From contig CAUYUJ010000647.1 of assembly GCA_963575745.1 (NCBI GenBank), positions 588,874 through 652,873 of the forward strand: a DNA stretch of 64,000 nt, written 5' to 3'. Origin of the DNA: Prorocentrum cordatum (lineage: Eukaryota > Sar > Dinophyceae > Prorocentrales > Prorocentraceae). This document shows, in pieces, positions 42,170 through 53,120 of this stretch (position 1 is its first letter; every line of letters starts with the position of its first letter). The notes beneath the pieces were generated by a model. It searched no databases. It worked only from the letters and a program-made list of their open reading frames with translations, and had not been told where the DNA came from. A program made the position numbers and the translations under genes.

Positions 42170-43460
42170 GGGCTGCTTGCGGCGGCGCTTGCCAGAGACA
42201 TGCTGGCGAACAGTCTGCTGGAGCACGCGATTGCGCCGCTGTTGGCCTTCCACGGCCACTTGGGCCCTCGCGACCGCGCGGCTGGTGATGCTAGTGTTGA
42301 GCGTGGGTTTTGAGCTGCGCGCGTGGGCACTGTTCCTCGACCTGGCGGATTTGGGCGCGCTGTCGCCAGGATCGACGCATGTGGTTTTCCCTCGGGAAGT
42401 GCTGACGGAAGGGTTGCAGGCGTCAGCCAAAGCGATCGACATGTGTCGGCCGAAGCGCTAGGGCCGCCGACCTCGGGCCTCGCCGTCGCTGGCCTTAGGC
42501 ATTCCGGCGCCTCTTACGACCTCATGGCCAAGGGCCAGTCGCTCTTCGGGGTCAGGGCTCGAGGCAGGGGAAGGAGCGACTGGGTGCTCGAGCGGTGAGG
42601 CAAGGAAGTGAGCGCGCTGGCGGGGCTGCGCATGACGCTTCTCGCCACGCTCAAGTTCGGGCAGCGCGGAGCGAGCCGTTTCGACGAGATCTTCCTCGCG
42701 CGCGAGGCGCTGCCGAGGCTGCCGGCGCTTCCCCATCGGATTCCCCTGAGTGGCCGCCAGGTCCCGATGGGAACCTGCCGAGTTTTGAAGAGGGCCTTCG
42801 TAACGCCACTTTCTGTAGGAAACCAATCATTCTCGATCTCTACGCCGGGCAGGGCGGGCGTGCGCAAAATTCAGCATGGCTTACCCCAGGAAGCACTGCA
42901 GAACCCCCCCCTTCATCCAGTGAAAGTATAGTGCGTCCAGCACTTTGGAAGCGTTACTTCGGCACCGGAGGAGCCCGCAGAGAGCACTCGGGGCCAAACT
43001 AAGCCTTGATGAGCCCTGCTGGCTCCCGCTGGGCCCTGCTAAGCAATGATAAGCCAGGCTCGCCCCCTGCTGCGCCCTGCTAAGCCCATGGCAATCCTTT
43101 GCTGGTCTGTAACAGGTCCTGGGAACTGCACAGCGTATCCAAAGGCATCCCCAAGGATTTTTTCTTGCGCGTCGCGCGGCGCACGACGCACCACGGAAAT
43201 GATGTGTTGATTTGTGCGAGGTGCTACAGATAGCGCTCGGCGAAAACGGCCCCGGTGCGGTGCCGATAAACCCGGGGGGTTCTGAAACGGCTTCTTCGGG
43301 TTAGGGTTCGGCGTCGTTTCTGTGAACATCCTTCGGTAGCCTTGGTTTGATCTAAACTGGCCAACGAAACATCGTCAGGAGGTGGGTTGCGGGGGGGGGT
43401 TCGTCGCTGGCGTTTTGATGGGCATTCCATGTTGCTCCTGGTCCCAGGCGAGGCGAATTG
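42170..43460 (+). pseudogene. Tyrosine recombinase and methyltransferase-like remnant of a DIRS-like retroelement
   Basis: Near 42494 the frame reads LRHSGASYDLMAKGQSLFGV then RARGRGRSDWVLER, matching the R-H-S/G-G-A-S box and the GRW...S(V/L)-RY(E/K) end of tyrosine recombinases in dinoflagellate polyproteins. At the place of the catalytic Tyr the sequence is CGG TGA GGC, so the Tyr codon is lost. After more frame changes, KPIILDLYAGQGG (42820-42858) resembles methyltransferase motif I, and GIPCCSWSQARR (43422-43457) resembles the P-C motif that follows it in these polyproteins. YR-encoding elements insert by recombination instead of by an integrase. It is multiply broken. The family assignment rests on recall. 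Confidence 0.55.
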
Positions 43461-43816
43461 GTGTCGATTCCGTAGTTCCTCTCACATTTGGGGGGTTCGT
43501 AACCTCGAGGCTCGGGCCTGCGAGGCCTGCGTTCGAGGAGGCGCTCAACCCAAGTTTCGTTTTTCGCTCGTCCGTACCTGCTGCCACCTTCGATTGCCCG
43601 TGGCTTTGGGGAAGCCCAGTGCGAGCTGGATGTGGCGCGTTCATCCCCTCGCCCGCTTCTGCGAGAGGCGTGATACCCACACTTGCGTTATTGATGATTG
43701 CGGTGTCGGTGACCGGCGGCGCAATCGCGCTCGGGGCTAAGTTTGGGGAGGCAGTTTTTGTATCAAGCTTCTTGGTCCTTGCCGTGTGTGTGTTCATGTG
43801 GAGCTACTTCTTTTAA
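43382..43816 (+). other. 144-codon frame with hydrophobic end, overlapping the remnant
   Basis: Begins in the GIPCCSWSQARR block, so its start is retroelement-derived. The last 50 residues are hydrophobic (two possible membrane segments, IPTLALLMIAVSVTGGAIAL and AVFVSSFLVLAVCVFMW). I do not recognise it as a gene. Confidence 0.3.
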
Positions 43817-44261
43817 TTGGACAAATTACACGTTGTGCTGACGCACCGTGGCCCTAGCTCGGGCAAGCTGTGTGCGCGAGGTGTTGAGCCTTACGTTGCC
43901 CGGTTTTGCCGAGCTTTAGAGCTGAACATTCAATCTCTTCGTATCTGCCGATTCCGGCAGCTTTCATGACCAATATTGTTTTAGCTGCTCATGCGAAAAG
44001 CTCAATCGGGATGATCTTGTTTTTTTTTGCCTTTTCCCTCTCGCGTTCGGTTTTGTGGTGTTTCTGTGGAGTGTGTCTCTGTGGTTGTGCTGTGCTGTGT
44101 CGCCGTGCGTCCTCCCTCCCCCTGCCCTTGCCGAGCCCTGCCCAGGAGCCGCCCTGTCTTGGTCGACCCGCCTGGCCCAAAACAAACAAGGTCCTGGCCA
44201 GGAAGAGCGTCGCGATGATGGTGATGATAATGGAAAGAGCGTGTTCTACCGCTGCTGGCGG
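43817..44261. other. Unassigned intronic sequence
   Basis: Non-repetitive, pyrimidine-rich at 44025-44165. Nothing is recognised. Confidence 0.3.
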
Positions 44262-45163
44262 AAAACCGGGGGGGGTCACTACCGGTTCGAACCCCCCCCC
44301 CCCCCCCCCTCCGGAAAACCGGGGGGGGTCACTACCGGTTCGAACCCCCCCCCCCCCCCCCCCCCCCCTGCTCATCATGAAAAGGGGGGGGGGTCACTAC
44401 CGGTTCGAACCCCCCCCCCCCCCCCCCCCCCCTCGAAAACCGAGTGGGGGTGCGGACAGTGGTGGGGACGGTGTTGGTGGGGACAGTGGTGAGGGGACAG
44501 CGGGACAGTGGTGGGGACAGTGGGGGGACAGTGGGACAGTGGTGGGGACGGTAGTGGTGGGGACAGTGGTGAGGGGATAGCGGGACAGTGGTGGGGACAG
44601 TGGGACAGTGGGACAGCGGTGGGGACGGTAGTGGTGGGGACAGTGGTGGGGACAATGGTGGGAACAGGGGGGGACAGTGGACAGTGGTGGTGACGGTGGT
44701 GGTGGGGACAGTGGTGTGGGGACAATGGGAATGAGGTGGAAACAGTGGGACAGTGGAGGGTACAATGGTGGTGGGGACAGTGGTGAAGGCGGTGGCGAGG
44801 ACGGCGGTGGGACAATGGGACAGAGGTACAGTGGGGACAGTGGTGGGGACAGTGGGGACAGTGGTGGGAACAGTGGGACAGCTCAGTGGGACAGCGGAGG
44901 AGTCAGTGGGACAGTGGGGACAGTGGGGATAGTCGGGCAGTGGTTGGGGCCGTGGAGACAGTGGGGAGAGTGGAACCGTGGTGGGAACAGTTCTGGGGAC
45001 AGCGGGGACAGTGCGACAGTGGTGGGGCCACTGGTGGGGACAGTAGGGGCGGTGGTGGAACCAGTGGGGACAGCGGTGGTGAGGACAGTGGTGCTGGGAA
45101 CACCAGTGGGGGATGTGATGCGGACGGTGGTGGGGACCGGGAGTCGTTTGCTGGCGGTGAGTA

Positions 45164-45208
<45 letters not shown>

Positions 45209-45320
45209 CGAACCGGTAGTGACCCCCCCCCTGTTTTCCGGATCCGGAGGGGGGGGGGGGGGGGGGGGGGGGGGAGGGGTTCGAACCGGTAGTGACCCCC
45301 CCGGTTTTCGAGCGGGGGGG
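44262..45320. repeat. Inverted GGTCACTACCGGTTCGAACC blocks around a GTGGGGACAGTG minisatellite
   Basis: Three blocks of gaaaaccgggggggg-tcactaccggttcgaacccc lie at 44262-44303, 44311-44368 and 44380-44432. Two reverse complements lie at 45204-45240 and 45276-45316. Between them is a 12-13 bp gtggggacagtg array (44455-45130). Long C or G homopolymers separate the blocks, for example about 43 G at 45163-45206. It can form a large hairpin. Homopolymer lengths may contain assembly error. Confidence 0.85.
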
Positions 45321-45460
45321 GGGGGGGGGGGGGGGGGGTTAGGGGGGGGGGAGGGGGGTTTTGCGGGGGAGAGGGGGGGGGGGGGGGGGGGGAGGGGTTC
45401 CGGCAGGGGGGGGGGGGGGGATTTTCGGAGGGGGGGGGGGGGGAGACCCCCGGGTTCCGG
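45321..45460. repeat. G-homopolymer-rich tract
   Basis: Runs of 9-22 G broken by tt, aggg and ccggc. Confidence 0.9.
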
Positions 45461-45499
45461 AGGAAAAGGTTGGCAATTTTCCACAGTAAAGCGGCGGTG

Positions 45500-46255
45500 G
45501 ATCACGCTCTCTCTGATAATGAGGGTGCTGCGGATGATGATGATCATACTGATTGTGTTGATGATGATGATGATGGTGGTGATGATGATGATGCTGATCA
45601 TAATCCCCATGATGATGTTGATGATGACGTCGATGGTGTCGAGTTCATGTGGATTATTATGGCGGTGATGATGGTGGCGATTCTCCTGATGAGGATGAAT
45701 GTGATGATGCTGACGATGGTGACGGTAGCGATAATGATGTTGTTGATGATGATGATGGTGTTGATGAGTATGATGATGACGATGATGACGACGCTCATGC
45801 TGATGGTGGCGATGTTGTTGTCGTTGATGATGACGATGCTAACGCCGCTGATGATTATGATGTTGATGATGATGCGATGATGATGGCGATAATGATGATG
45901 ACGATGGAAATGTGATGATGGTAATACTGATGATGCTGATGATCATGGTGGTGTTGGTGGTGGTGATGATGCTGCTGATGATGCTGCTGATGATGATGAG
46001 CTGGTGGTGGTGGTGCTGATGGTGGTGGTGGGGATGATTGTGATGATAACGACGATGATGATGCTGATGCTGATGGTGGTGATGATGATTGATGATTGAT
46101 GATAAATGGTTGTTGGTGATGATGATGATGACGACGACGATGCTGATGATGATGATGATGATGGTGATGGTGATGGTGATGGTAATGGTGATGATGATGA
46201 CGATGATGATGAGGATGATGATGCCGATGAAGATGAAGATAACGATGACGATGAC

Positions 46256-46313
<58 letters not shown>

Positions 46314-46385
46314 GTGACGAGGGAGTGGAGGAGGAGCAGGAGGAACAGGAGGAGGAGAAGGAGAGGGAGGAGGAGGAGGAGCTCT
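45500..46385. repeat. (GAT)n microsatellite block with GGA tail
   Basis: Degenerate to near-perfect gatgatgatg over about 800 bases, cleanest at 46255-46312, then gaggaggagg from 46325. The Met/Asp and His frames are artefacts. Confidence 0.93.
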
Positions 46386-46399
46386 CATGAATCTTATTT

Positions 46400-46880
46400 G
46401 GGGCCCGTCTTGAGGCCCTCTTGGGCCGTCTTGGGCACTCTTAGGCCGTCTTGCGGCTTTTGGGGGGCCTTCGTGGGGCTCTATTGGCCTTATTGTTGGT
46501 GTCTTGGGGTCGTCGTGCGGCCGTCTTGTCGTTGTCTGGAACCGTCGCAGGGCCTTCTAAGGCCGTCTTCGGTGTCTCCGGAGGCCCTCTTGGGCCGCGT
46601 TGGGGCCGTCTTGGAGGCCTGTTGGGGTCCTTTCTGGGCGTCCCTCTGGAGACTTCTTGGGCCTGACGGAAGCCCGAAAAGGCGAGAACGCGAACATCCT
46701 TCAAAAAATTCTCTGGGTAAATCAGTGATTTGAGTTTCATCGGATCCTCTTGGATGTCCTCTTGCGGCCCTCTGGGCCTTCTTCTTCGAGGCATGTCGGG
46801 CCGTCTTGAGGCCATCTTCGTCCGCCTTGGGGCCATCTTGGCGCGCCTTGAAGGCTCCTCGGGCCATCTTGGCGGCCTTT
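46400..46880. repeat. GGCCGTCTTGGGGCC-type array with conserved island
   Basis: Imperfect ggccgtcttg units. The island 46665-46740 (cgaaaaggcgagaacgcg... and aaatcagtgattt) resembles the island at 62835-62900. Confidence 0.82.
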
Positions 46881-47406
46881 GTTACCTGCATTGGCCGTCT
46901 TGTAAGATCGGGAGCGCGGATCCATCGTTTCTTTTAAGAGTGATCGTGGCCTCGGGAGCGAGGACCAATCGTTCTTGCTGAAGGATCGTGGCGCCAGGAA
47001 GGAAGGCGGTGCACGCAGCTGATGCGGCGAGATGGGTGGTGTCCAATACAACGATTACAGGGACCCTATCGGACAGCCCTTGGCGGCCTACTACGCCGCA
47101 ACCTGCCAGGGGGCACGGTGGCGGTTACATACCAAAAATGATACCCTCCCCTTGGAGGGAGGATGACGAGGAGGAGGAGGACGCAGAGGGAGCAGGAGGG
47201 AATAGGGAGAAGGAGCAGGACGGAGGAGCGCGCGAAGTAGAAGGATGGAGGAGTGTCCGGACACTTCAGCTGACGACCACACCGATTCTGGCCCAGCCCA
47301 TCCTTGGGCCCAGGATCGGCTAGGCCAGGATCGGTGAGGTGGTCAGTCGACGTCCCCCGAGAGGAAGATGGCGGAAGATGGAGGAGCACGAGGACTCCTC
47401 GTCCTC
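46881..47406. other. Unassigned intronic sequence before exon D
   Basis: Purine-rich gaggaggagg at 47165-47230. No gene is recognised. Confidence 0.3.
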
Positions 47407-47414
47407 CCCGACAG

Positions 47415-47517
47415 GTGCATCGGGATCGAGCTCATCGGGAAGTCGCGTGACCTTCGGGAGGACCCCGTGACTGGCCCGATCGTGGCCAGGCACTTCGGCT
47501 CGATCCCGCAGGCCCTG
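47415..47517 (+). CDS. Channel exon D: end of S5, turret and pore-helix start
   Basis: After the acceptor AG at 47413-47414 one base completes the Gly codon of exon C, giving YIFG joined to CIGIELIGKSRDLRE, then DPVTGPIVARHFGSIPQAL. This is the expected S5 end, acidic turret and HFGS...A pore helix of this channel family. I end it at CTG (47517) because the frame runs into a TCG microsatellite soon after. The donor is not clear: a GC at 47519 would shift the phase. Joining directly to exon E gives a pore helix about two residues shorter than usual, so a micro-exon or another donor may be missing. Confidence 0.78.
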
Positions 47518-47520
47518 GGC

Positions 47521-47546
47521 GGCCCGTCGTCGTCGTCGTCGTCGAG

Positions 47547-47587
<41 letters not shown>

Positions 47588-47612
47588 TGCTGTCGTCGTC
47601 GTCGTTGCTGTT
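47521..47612. repeat. (TCG)n microsatellite
   Basis: tcgtcgtcg with few interruptions, starting a few bases after exon D. Confidence 0.93.
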
Positions 47613-48760
47613 GTTTATCCGCGAGCCAGTGCGGTAAGGCTTGCGCCGTGTCGGCGCGGCGGCGGCGCTCCGCCGCGGGCGTCGGAGGTGGAGCGCCGCC
47701 TGTGGCCCAGCATCGGTCAATGGAACGGCCCGGCGATCGGGAAGCCGGCGATGATTGGGCGCTGCGTAATGGGGGGATCGTACAAATTGTACCTAACCGA
47801 GCGAGTGTGGTCCGAACAGGTACCCAAATGGTACCTAAACGAGCCCCCTGGGGCTCTGGAGGGGCCCGAAAGGGGCACGAAAGGGGACCTTTTCTGACCC
47901 CCCCATTTGTGACCCCCCTATGACGCCACGCCCAAGATGATTCCAGGTCGAACGATCCACGTTGTCAACGTTCTTGGGCAGGGTGGGGCTTTCGGGCCCC
48001 TGTCGGCGGTCTATGAGCGGTTGGGGTTCGTTGCAATCTCCCTTCCTGGGCAGGTTGGGGGTATCCGACCCCTCTCGGCGATCAACGGGCGATGGGGAGG
48101 CGATGCGTTTTCAGGGCTCCTAGATGGGGTCCGAGCAGATGGGGTCGGAGGGTCGCGCCGCAACGCCGATGCATCGGCGACGAGGCTCGATGCGGAGCCC
48201 GATTTGCTTCACGTCGACGTCGCCGATGCATCGCCCGCGAAGACGCTGCATCGCGGGTGCATCGCCGATGTATCGGCGATACGGCGCGATCCTCCGACCC
48301 CATCGACTCCAGAGGCAAGGATGCAGGCGGCGACGCCGATGTCGCCACGATCCACGTGGGGCGGTCCGGAAAGGGCCTCGTCTTTGAGGTCGTGGGGCGT
48401 CTCTTCCGCGGCGGAAGGCGACGGAAGTACAACTAGGCCGCCTCCTCCGGCGGAAGCCGGCGAAGGGGCGGTTGAAGGTGGCGGAAGTAAAACATGTGCC
48501 CCTTAGAGATGACAAGACTTTTAGATCAAGGTTTCTTGAATCGGCCACGTTGCTTCAAAGGCCAACGCCGACGCCGCCACGACGAGATCCTGCCGTATCC
48601 CACAGCAGCGCAGGTGCTGCGCAGAAGTCTCTCTTGGCCCTGGCAGGTTCTCAGGCCGTGTTCTAGTTCTCCTGCGAGTCTGAGGCTGGCCGCATCGCTA
48701 GCCGCGACCTTTCGCGCAGGGAGGAGGCGACTATCCAGACACCGCTTCTGGAGTGAGGGA
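47613..48760. repeat. Intronic sequence with CGATGCATCG palindromic words and a short dispersed repeat
   Basis: The word (gc)cgatgcatcggcga and variants recur at 48165-48290. The block 48478-48550 matches 5437-5506. The rest is unassigned. Confidence 0.5.
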
Positions 48761-48764
48761 GTTT

Positions 48765-48810
48765 TCGCCGCCGCCGCCGCCGTCGTCGACGCTCTCGTCG
48801 CACCCGTCGC

Positions 48811-48850
<40 letters not shown>

Positions 48851-48852
48851 AC
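48765..48852. repeat. (CGT)n microsatellite
   Basis: cgccgccgcc then cgtcgtcgtcg. Confidence 0.92.
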
Positions 48853-49172
48853 GGTGGACGTTTCTGGGCGTTCCTGGTCGTGCATGGCCTTCTCTGGTGC
48901 TCCAGAGGCCTGCGGAGGCCTATGACCACCGTCCACAATTACTCAATATGACAGCTGGTGACCATCGGTTGCCATAAAAGCACCGGAGGCCACACAGAAG
49001 CGCTAGGTGTTTTCGTGGCAACTGGTAGCCATAACAAAAAAAAGCGTGTGATGTTGTTTTAGCCACTGGTGGCCATACACAGACGTGTGATGCTCTCCTT
49101 ATTTCTCCCCGGACGATGGCCGGGGAGTCGCCCGCCCCCCTCTGCGCATGCGTTTGGTTCACGCAAAAAGGT
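48853..49172. other. Unassigned; weak repeat of 'ctggtggccat'
   Basis: agctggtgaccat, aactggtagccat and cactggtggccat occur at 48953, 49019 and 49062. No gene is recognised. Confidence 0.35.
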
Positions 49173-49380
49173 CGGATGTAGCCAGGACCCCAGGTAAGGG
49201 GACCCGGTTAGTGGTAGGGCCCCGGAGCCCCAACATTTGCCAGAATCACTAGACCAGGTTTGCCGTAGCTGGTGTTTTTCGTGTGACGGCAGTTCCGGTT
49301 AGTGGAACGGGGCGGGGGTGGCGTCCCCCAGTACAGATCACTAAACCAGGTCCCACTAACCCCAGTTCTGCCAACGCCAG
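49173..49380. repeat. Dispersed ~210-bp repeat, copy 2
   Basis: Same orientation as copy 1 at 11827-12036 and collinear with it. Confidence 0.75.
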
Positions 49381-49639
49381 AAATGGAGTTCCAGTATTTG
49401 GTACCTCTCGTGCCTTTTCTGTTTTGATCGGAGCGTCGTCGGAGACCCAAAACGGTGCTGCCGCTGAGGCGCGGGCCTCATTTTGGGATCGGCGCTTTGC
49501 TCCCCTCGTTCGGAATGGCGCGCTCGCCCCAGCGCGGGCCACTTTGCTGGATCCGAGTGCTTCTTCGTCGTTGTCGCCCCGCTCCGTGCCCCCCCCCCCC
49601 GCCTCCCCGCCTCCCCTTGGCCATCCTGGCCTTCCCGTT

Positions 49640-50620
49640 GCTCCCACTCGAGCTGCTGCTGCTGCTCCTCCTGTTCCTCCTCCTTCCTGATTGGCCTTGC
49701 TACCAACCTTCGCTTTGCCGATGACAGTTTGCTGATGGCAGCCACATTCAGACAGGTGAAACGTACGGCCCGAGATGTCAACGCTGCGCCATCGACTAGT
49801 TTGGAGATCCATCTTGAAAAGACAACTTTTGCACACATTTGAAGGTCGGCGGCCGCGCCGCCGACCCGAGCACGCGACTGTCAAGTGGAAGCGTGTTGAG
49901 ATCTCACCGTTCGATGCTGTGCGGAAGTAGTCGGGGCGCCACATTACTTTTGCAATCCTGCTGCGACGGAGGTGGAATCCCGAATCGAAGCTGCGTGGAG
50001 AAAGTGCAGCCTCTTCCAACAGGAGCTCACGACACGATCATACTCGCTGAAGGGCCGTCTGCGGCTGTTTCACGGCACGGCGTCCTCAACATTATTCTAT
50101 GGAGCCGGATCTGAGTCCGTGACAGCCTGCACTGGAGGCACAGCTGCGGTCGACGCAGCGCCACATGCCGAGGCTGGTTCTCGGATCAACAAGGCGCCGA
50201 GCCCCAGACACTGAAACAGACCTTGGTGCAGTGCGCGTGTCCGATGGTGAAAAATTGTGTCGACCAGTGACCCTTGTGACAGCAGTCGCAGCAGCGCGAT
50301 TGCTACAGTCGGCTCTACCGGCAGTGACGACATCGACTCTGGCAGCGAAGGCACCACCGCGACATCGAGCTCAGGATCCCCCAGCAACGTCTTAGAACCA
50401 TGGCACGAGTGGATCCGGCGCGCAACAAAACATATTGAAATATAGTTTGCGGAATTGTGGTACGAAGACTGGTGTGCACGACAACGATGGCTACAGTGGA
50501 GGTCTATTGGCACTTCGGTTTGCGACGGCATCGTCAAGTTGAGCCGCAAGGCTATCATGTGGGACCTGGTGGCTACACATACATGTTGGAAATGCTTGCC
50601 GCACTGACCTCTCAAGCCAT
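49640..50620 (+). pseudogene. LINE remnant: RT catalytic box and C-terminal region
   Basis: Near 49690 the + strand reads LATNLRFADDSLLMAATFRQ, containing the F-A-D-D box of LINE reverse transcriptases, then LEIHLEKTTFAH, the usual G-L-x-x-x-x-x-K-T block. In shifting frames follow FHGTASSTLFYGAGSESV (compare 'LLYG.E.W'), MPRLVLGSTRRRAPDTE ('RRM.R...G..R') and LEPWHEWIRRATKHIEI with YEDW (about 50390-50475). This order is the 3' half of a dinoflagellate LINE. At least four frame changes and stops show that it is dead. It sits in the 6.2-kb channel intron between exons D and E. The upstream RT half is not seen. Confidence 0.75.
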
Positions 50621-52023
50621 GGACCAATGATTTCCCTCGCAGGCGATTTTTCTCCCCCAATCCCCGACTTTTCGACGAAAAGGAGGGCAACCCTGGGATA
50701 CACCCCAAGGAGGGGGTTCGGACGCACCTCTATCGAGGATGGACGCCCTCCCCCCATCGTATATCCCAGGGTCGGGCACCAAATGTTCTGTCCAGTCGAC
50801 AAGCCCACGAAGCCTGGGATAGGGGTCGACATATCCCTTGTCATTCCCAGCATTCATTCGCACTACCTGCACAAAGGAGTGGGGATCAGTTGTGACGGAT
50901 CGTGAAGAATGGGCAAGTCAGGAGGACGCGCACGTGCTCAAGGTTTTGAGTGACATGTACTTGCTCCCTGGCGCCCCGGCGCCCCCGCCCAGCCCCGCGC
51001 AGGGCCGGCACTCTTGGGACGTCATGGCGCTCGCCTCGCCTCGCCTCGCCTCCTCCATCCTCGTCCTCTTCTTCCTCCTGCTCCTCCTCCTGCTCCTCCT
51101 CCTGCCTCTCCTCCTGCTCATCCGCCACCTCTTCAGTGCACGCAGCTCCCCGCCTCCGATTGCGCATGACACGATGGGGTCTTTGGGGGAAGCTCTGGGT
51201 TTACCCAGGTCCAACATGGCACGCGCTTGCGGATGTAGAAACAAGTAGGGATGGGCGGCAGGGGTAGGATGTTCAGTATGGCGCGAGCCAGCCTAGCTAG
51301 CTTCCCTCTCTCCTTCCCTTCCTCCTTACTCCCTCCTTCCCACATCCTTCTTACTCCATCCTCTTTCCTCATCCCTCGCTGTACAGCCTTGGGCCACAGG
51401 CGACCTGCCTTTGTCAGGCCAGGGCTTCATCTTGGCACGCATCCCGCGTTCAGTCAGGCCATGGGGCCTCGCTCTTCCCACTCGCCCGCCACGACCCTTG
51501 ACCCTCGGGACGCGTGCCGGCCCGCTCGTCACACCATTGCGGCTCTTCCGCCAGGCCCAGATCCGTTCAAAATTTGTCCACGGACCTTTCTCGGGGTCCA
51601 TCCTGACTTGTTTCTTGGGGCGGATCCAGCCGTGGCGACAAGAGGCGTCCAGGAGGCCGAGAAAAGGATAAACAGCGCCAGGGAATGCAGCCGTTGCTCG
51701 ACCGGCCCTCCTCCGTTGAGGGTCCTTGAAGGGTGCTGCCCCTGCCCGCCCGCAGGTGCTGCTCACCCTCATGCGGGATGCCTGGCGGCGTCGAGCCGCC
51801 AGCACCACTCAGGGGGGAGGGTGCCCAGTGAGAGAGAGAGATACAATAACATTAAGAATGTCGAGAATATCATACAGACGGGCCTCGCCTGCGAGTGGTC
51901 GAGGAGTTGCCGTCTCCTTACCAGCGGGAGGCGGCTGAAGGGCACAGGAGGGCGGGGCGAAGAGCAGGAAATAACATACTATACGTTTTTTTTGTCCGAA
52001 GTCCCTGTTTTTGTTCTGGTATC
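50621..52023. other. Unassigned intronic sequence; CTC-rich at 51040-51120
   Basis: tcctcctgctcctcc repeats, and tccttccctcc at 51305-51360. Frames lack recognised domains. Confidence 0.35.
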
Positions 52024-52132
52024 TTCGCCGGGCCTCCGCGCGGAGCATCTGGCGCCGCCCCTGGCGCGCGGAGCGCGCCAGGGAGGGGGGCCAGCGCCGA
52101 TCTACTAAATCCGCACGGGCTTCCCGAACTTT
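52024..52132. mobile_element. Short inverted-repeat element, copy 5
   Basis: Left ttcgccgggcctccgcgcgg, then ctggcgccgcccctggcgcg; right ccagcgccgatctactaaat then ccgcacgggcttcccgaact. The left end is shorter than in other copies. Confidence 0.65.
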
Positions 52133-53042
52133 CTACTTATGTTGCTTGTCCTCTTCTACTATTCTTCGGTGGGCGGCGGCGCAAGGGCGGCGAAGGGCGG
52201 CGGAAGTAAAGCGATGGCTTTTTTTGGGTGGAAGGCTGGCCAAAGCAGAAGGTGGCGCTCCAAGTTATGCCAGCCTTGCTGGACTCAGAAATTCCTGAGC
52301 GAGCTACATGCTTGTAAGGCTGGCGTTATGGTAGATTTGGCTATCAATTTGCCGAGCGAAGTGGCCCTAAGCCGGCCCCAAGACATTTCAGCCCTGGTCT
52401 ACGTTAGATTGGGGTTGGACAAGTGATGGGCAGCATTCTGGAATTATCCGGCAGCTTCTGAACGATCGATATGTTCCATGTTCTTCATTGACTCTGTCAA
52501 ACCGAATGTGTTTCCCCACAACAGCCGTGGCAGGGCTACTCAGACCTCCAACGTCCGTAACTAGTACGACGCGTGTTTTTTTTCGATGTTGGCCACTGTT
52601 GGTCGTGTTCAGGCCCCGGGAACATCTGCAGTGAACCCGCATTGTAAGGATGAGCAACTTTCCAAGGCTACCCTGGCATCCTTGCCCCTTCAGCCCATGC
52701 TTAGCGACTTTCGCTGGCCAACCTCGTTCGAGAAATGTTCACATGGCCCTCACCCTTGCATTCTTACCCTGCATCCTTGCTTTGCGGTTTGACTGTAACC
52801 ATCTAAGCACACCCCGCGACGGAAAACATATTCCCAGGGATGTGGTTGCCAGTCCTTGCCGGACGAAGCCACCGTGCAGGACCCAGGGTTACCCGTCGAG
52901 TCGGTGAGTCGTTGGCAGGAGTCTTGATATCGCCCTTGGGACCCGCGCCGCTTCCAGCCTGAGTCGTTGGGTCGGCATGTATTGTCATCGTCTGGCGGCG
53001 AAATCCGAAACTTCCTCTTGCCGACTAATGATTTAGGTAACT
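52133..53042. other. No feature recognised
   Basis: Non-repetitive intronic sequence. GGCGGAAGTAAA occurs again at 52199-52210. Confidence 0.3.
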
Positions 53043-53118
53043 CGATGGGCGGCGGGGGTAGGGTTCGGAATTCGTTGAACACGTGGCAAGCTCCGAACCC
53101 TACCCCCGCCTCCCATCG
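53043..53118. repeat. Hairpin with 27-bp arms
   Basis: 53043-53069 and 53092-53118 are reverse complements with one mismatch, around a 22-base loop. The arms contain gggggtagggttcgga, and part of that word follows once more at 53119. Confidence 0.93.
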
Positions 53119-53120
53119 GG

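Larger units (their letters stand above)
34014..47414 (+). other. Channel intron C-D, 13.4 kb, GC donor
   Basis: A very large intron filled with repeats and retroelement remains (listed separately). The acceptor is ccccgacag|g at 47406-47415. Confidence 0.75.

Noticed and set aside
41027-42330. Overlapping long frames on both strands
   Set aside because: High GC removes stop codons. No motif appears in any frame except the recombinase traces after 42.2 kb.
44262-44432. GGTTCGAACC blocks considered as tRNA genes
   Set aside because: Only the B-box-like core is present. No A-box, cloverleaf or anticodon arm can be drawn, and C/G homopolymers flank it.
45470-46733. Met/Asp- and His-rich frames
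   Set aside because: Translation of GAT microsatellite DNA.
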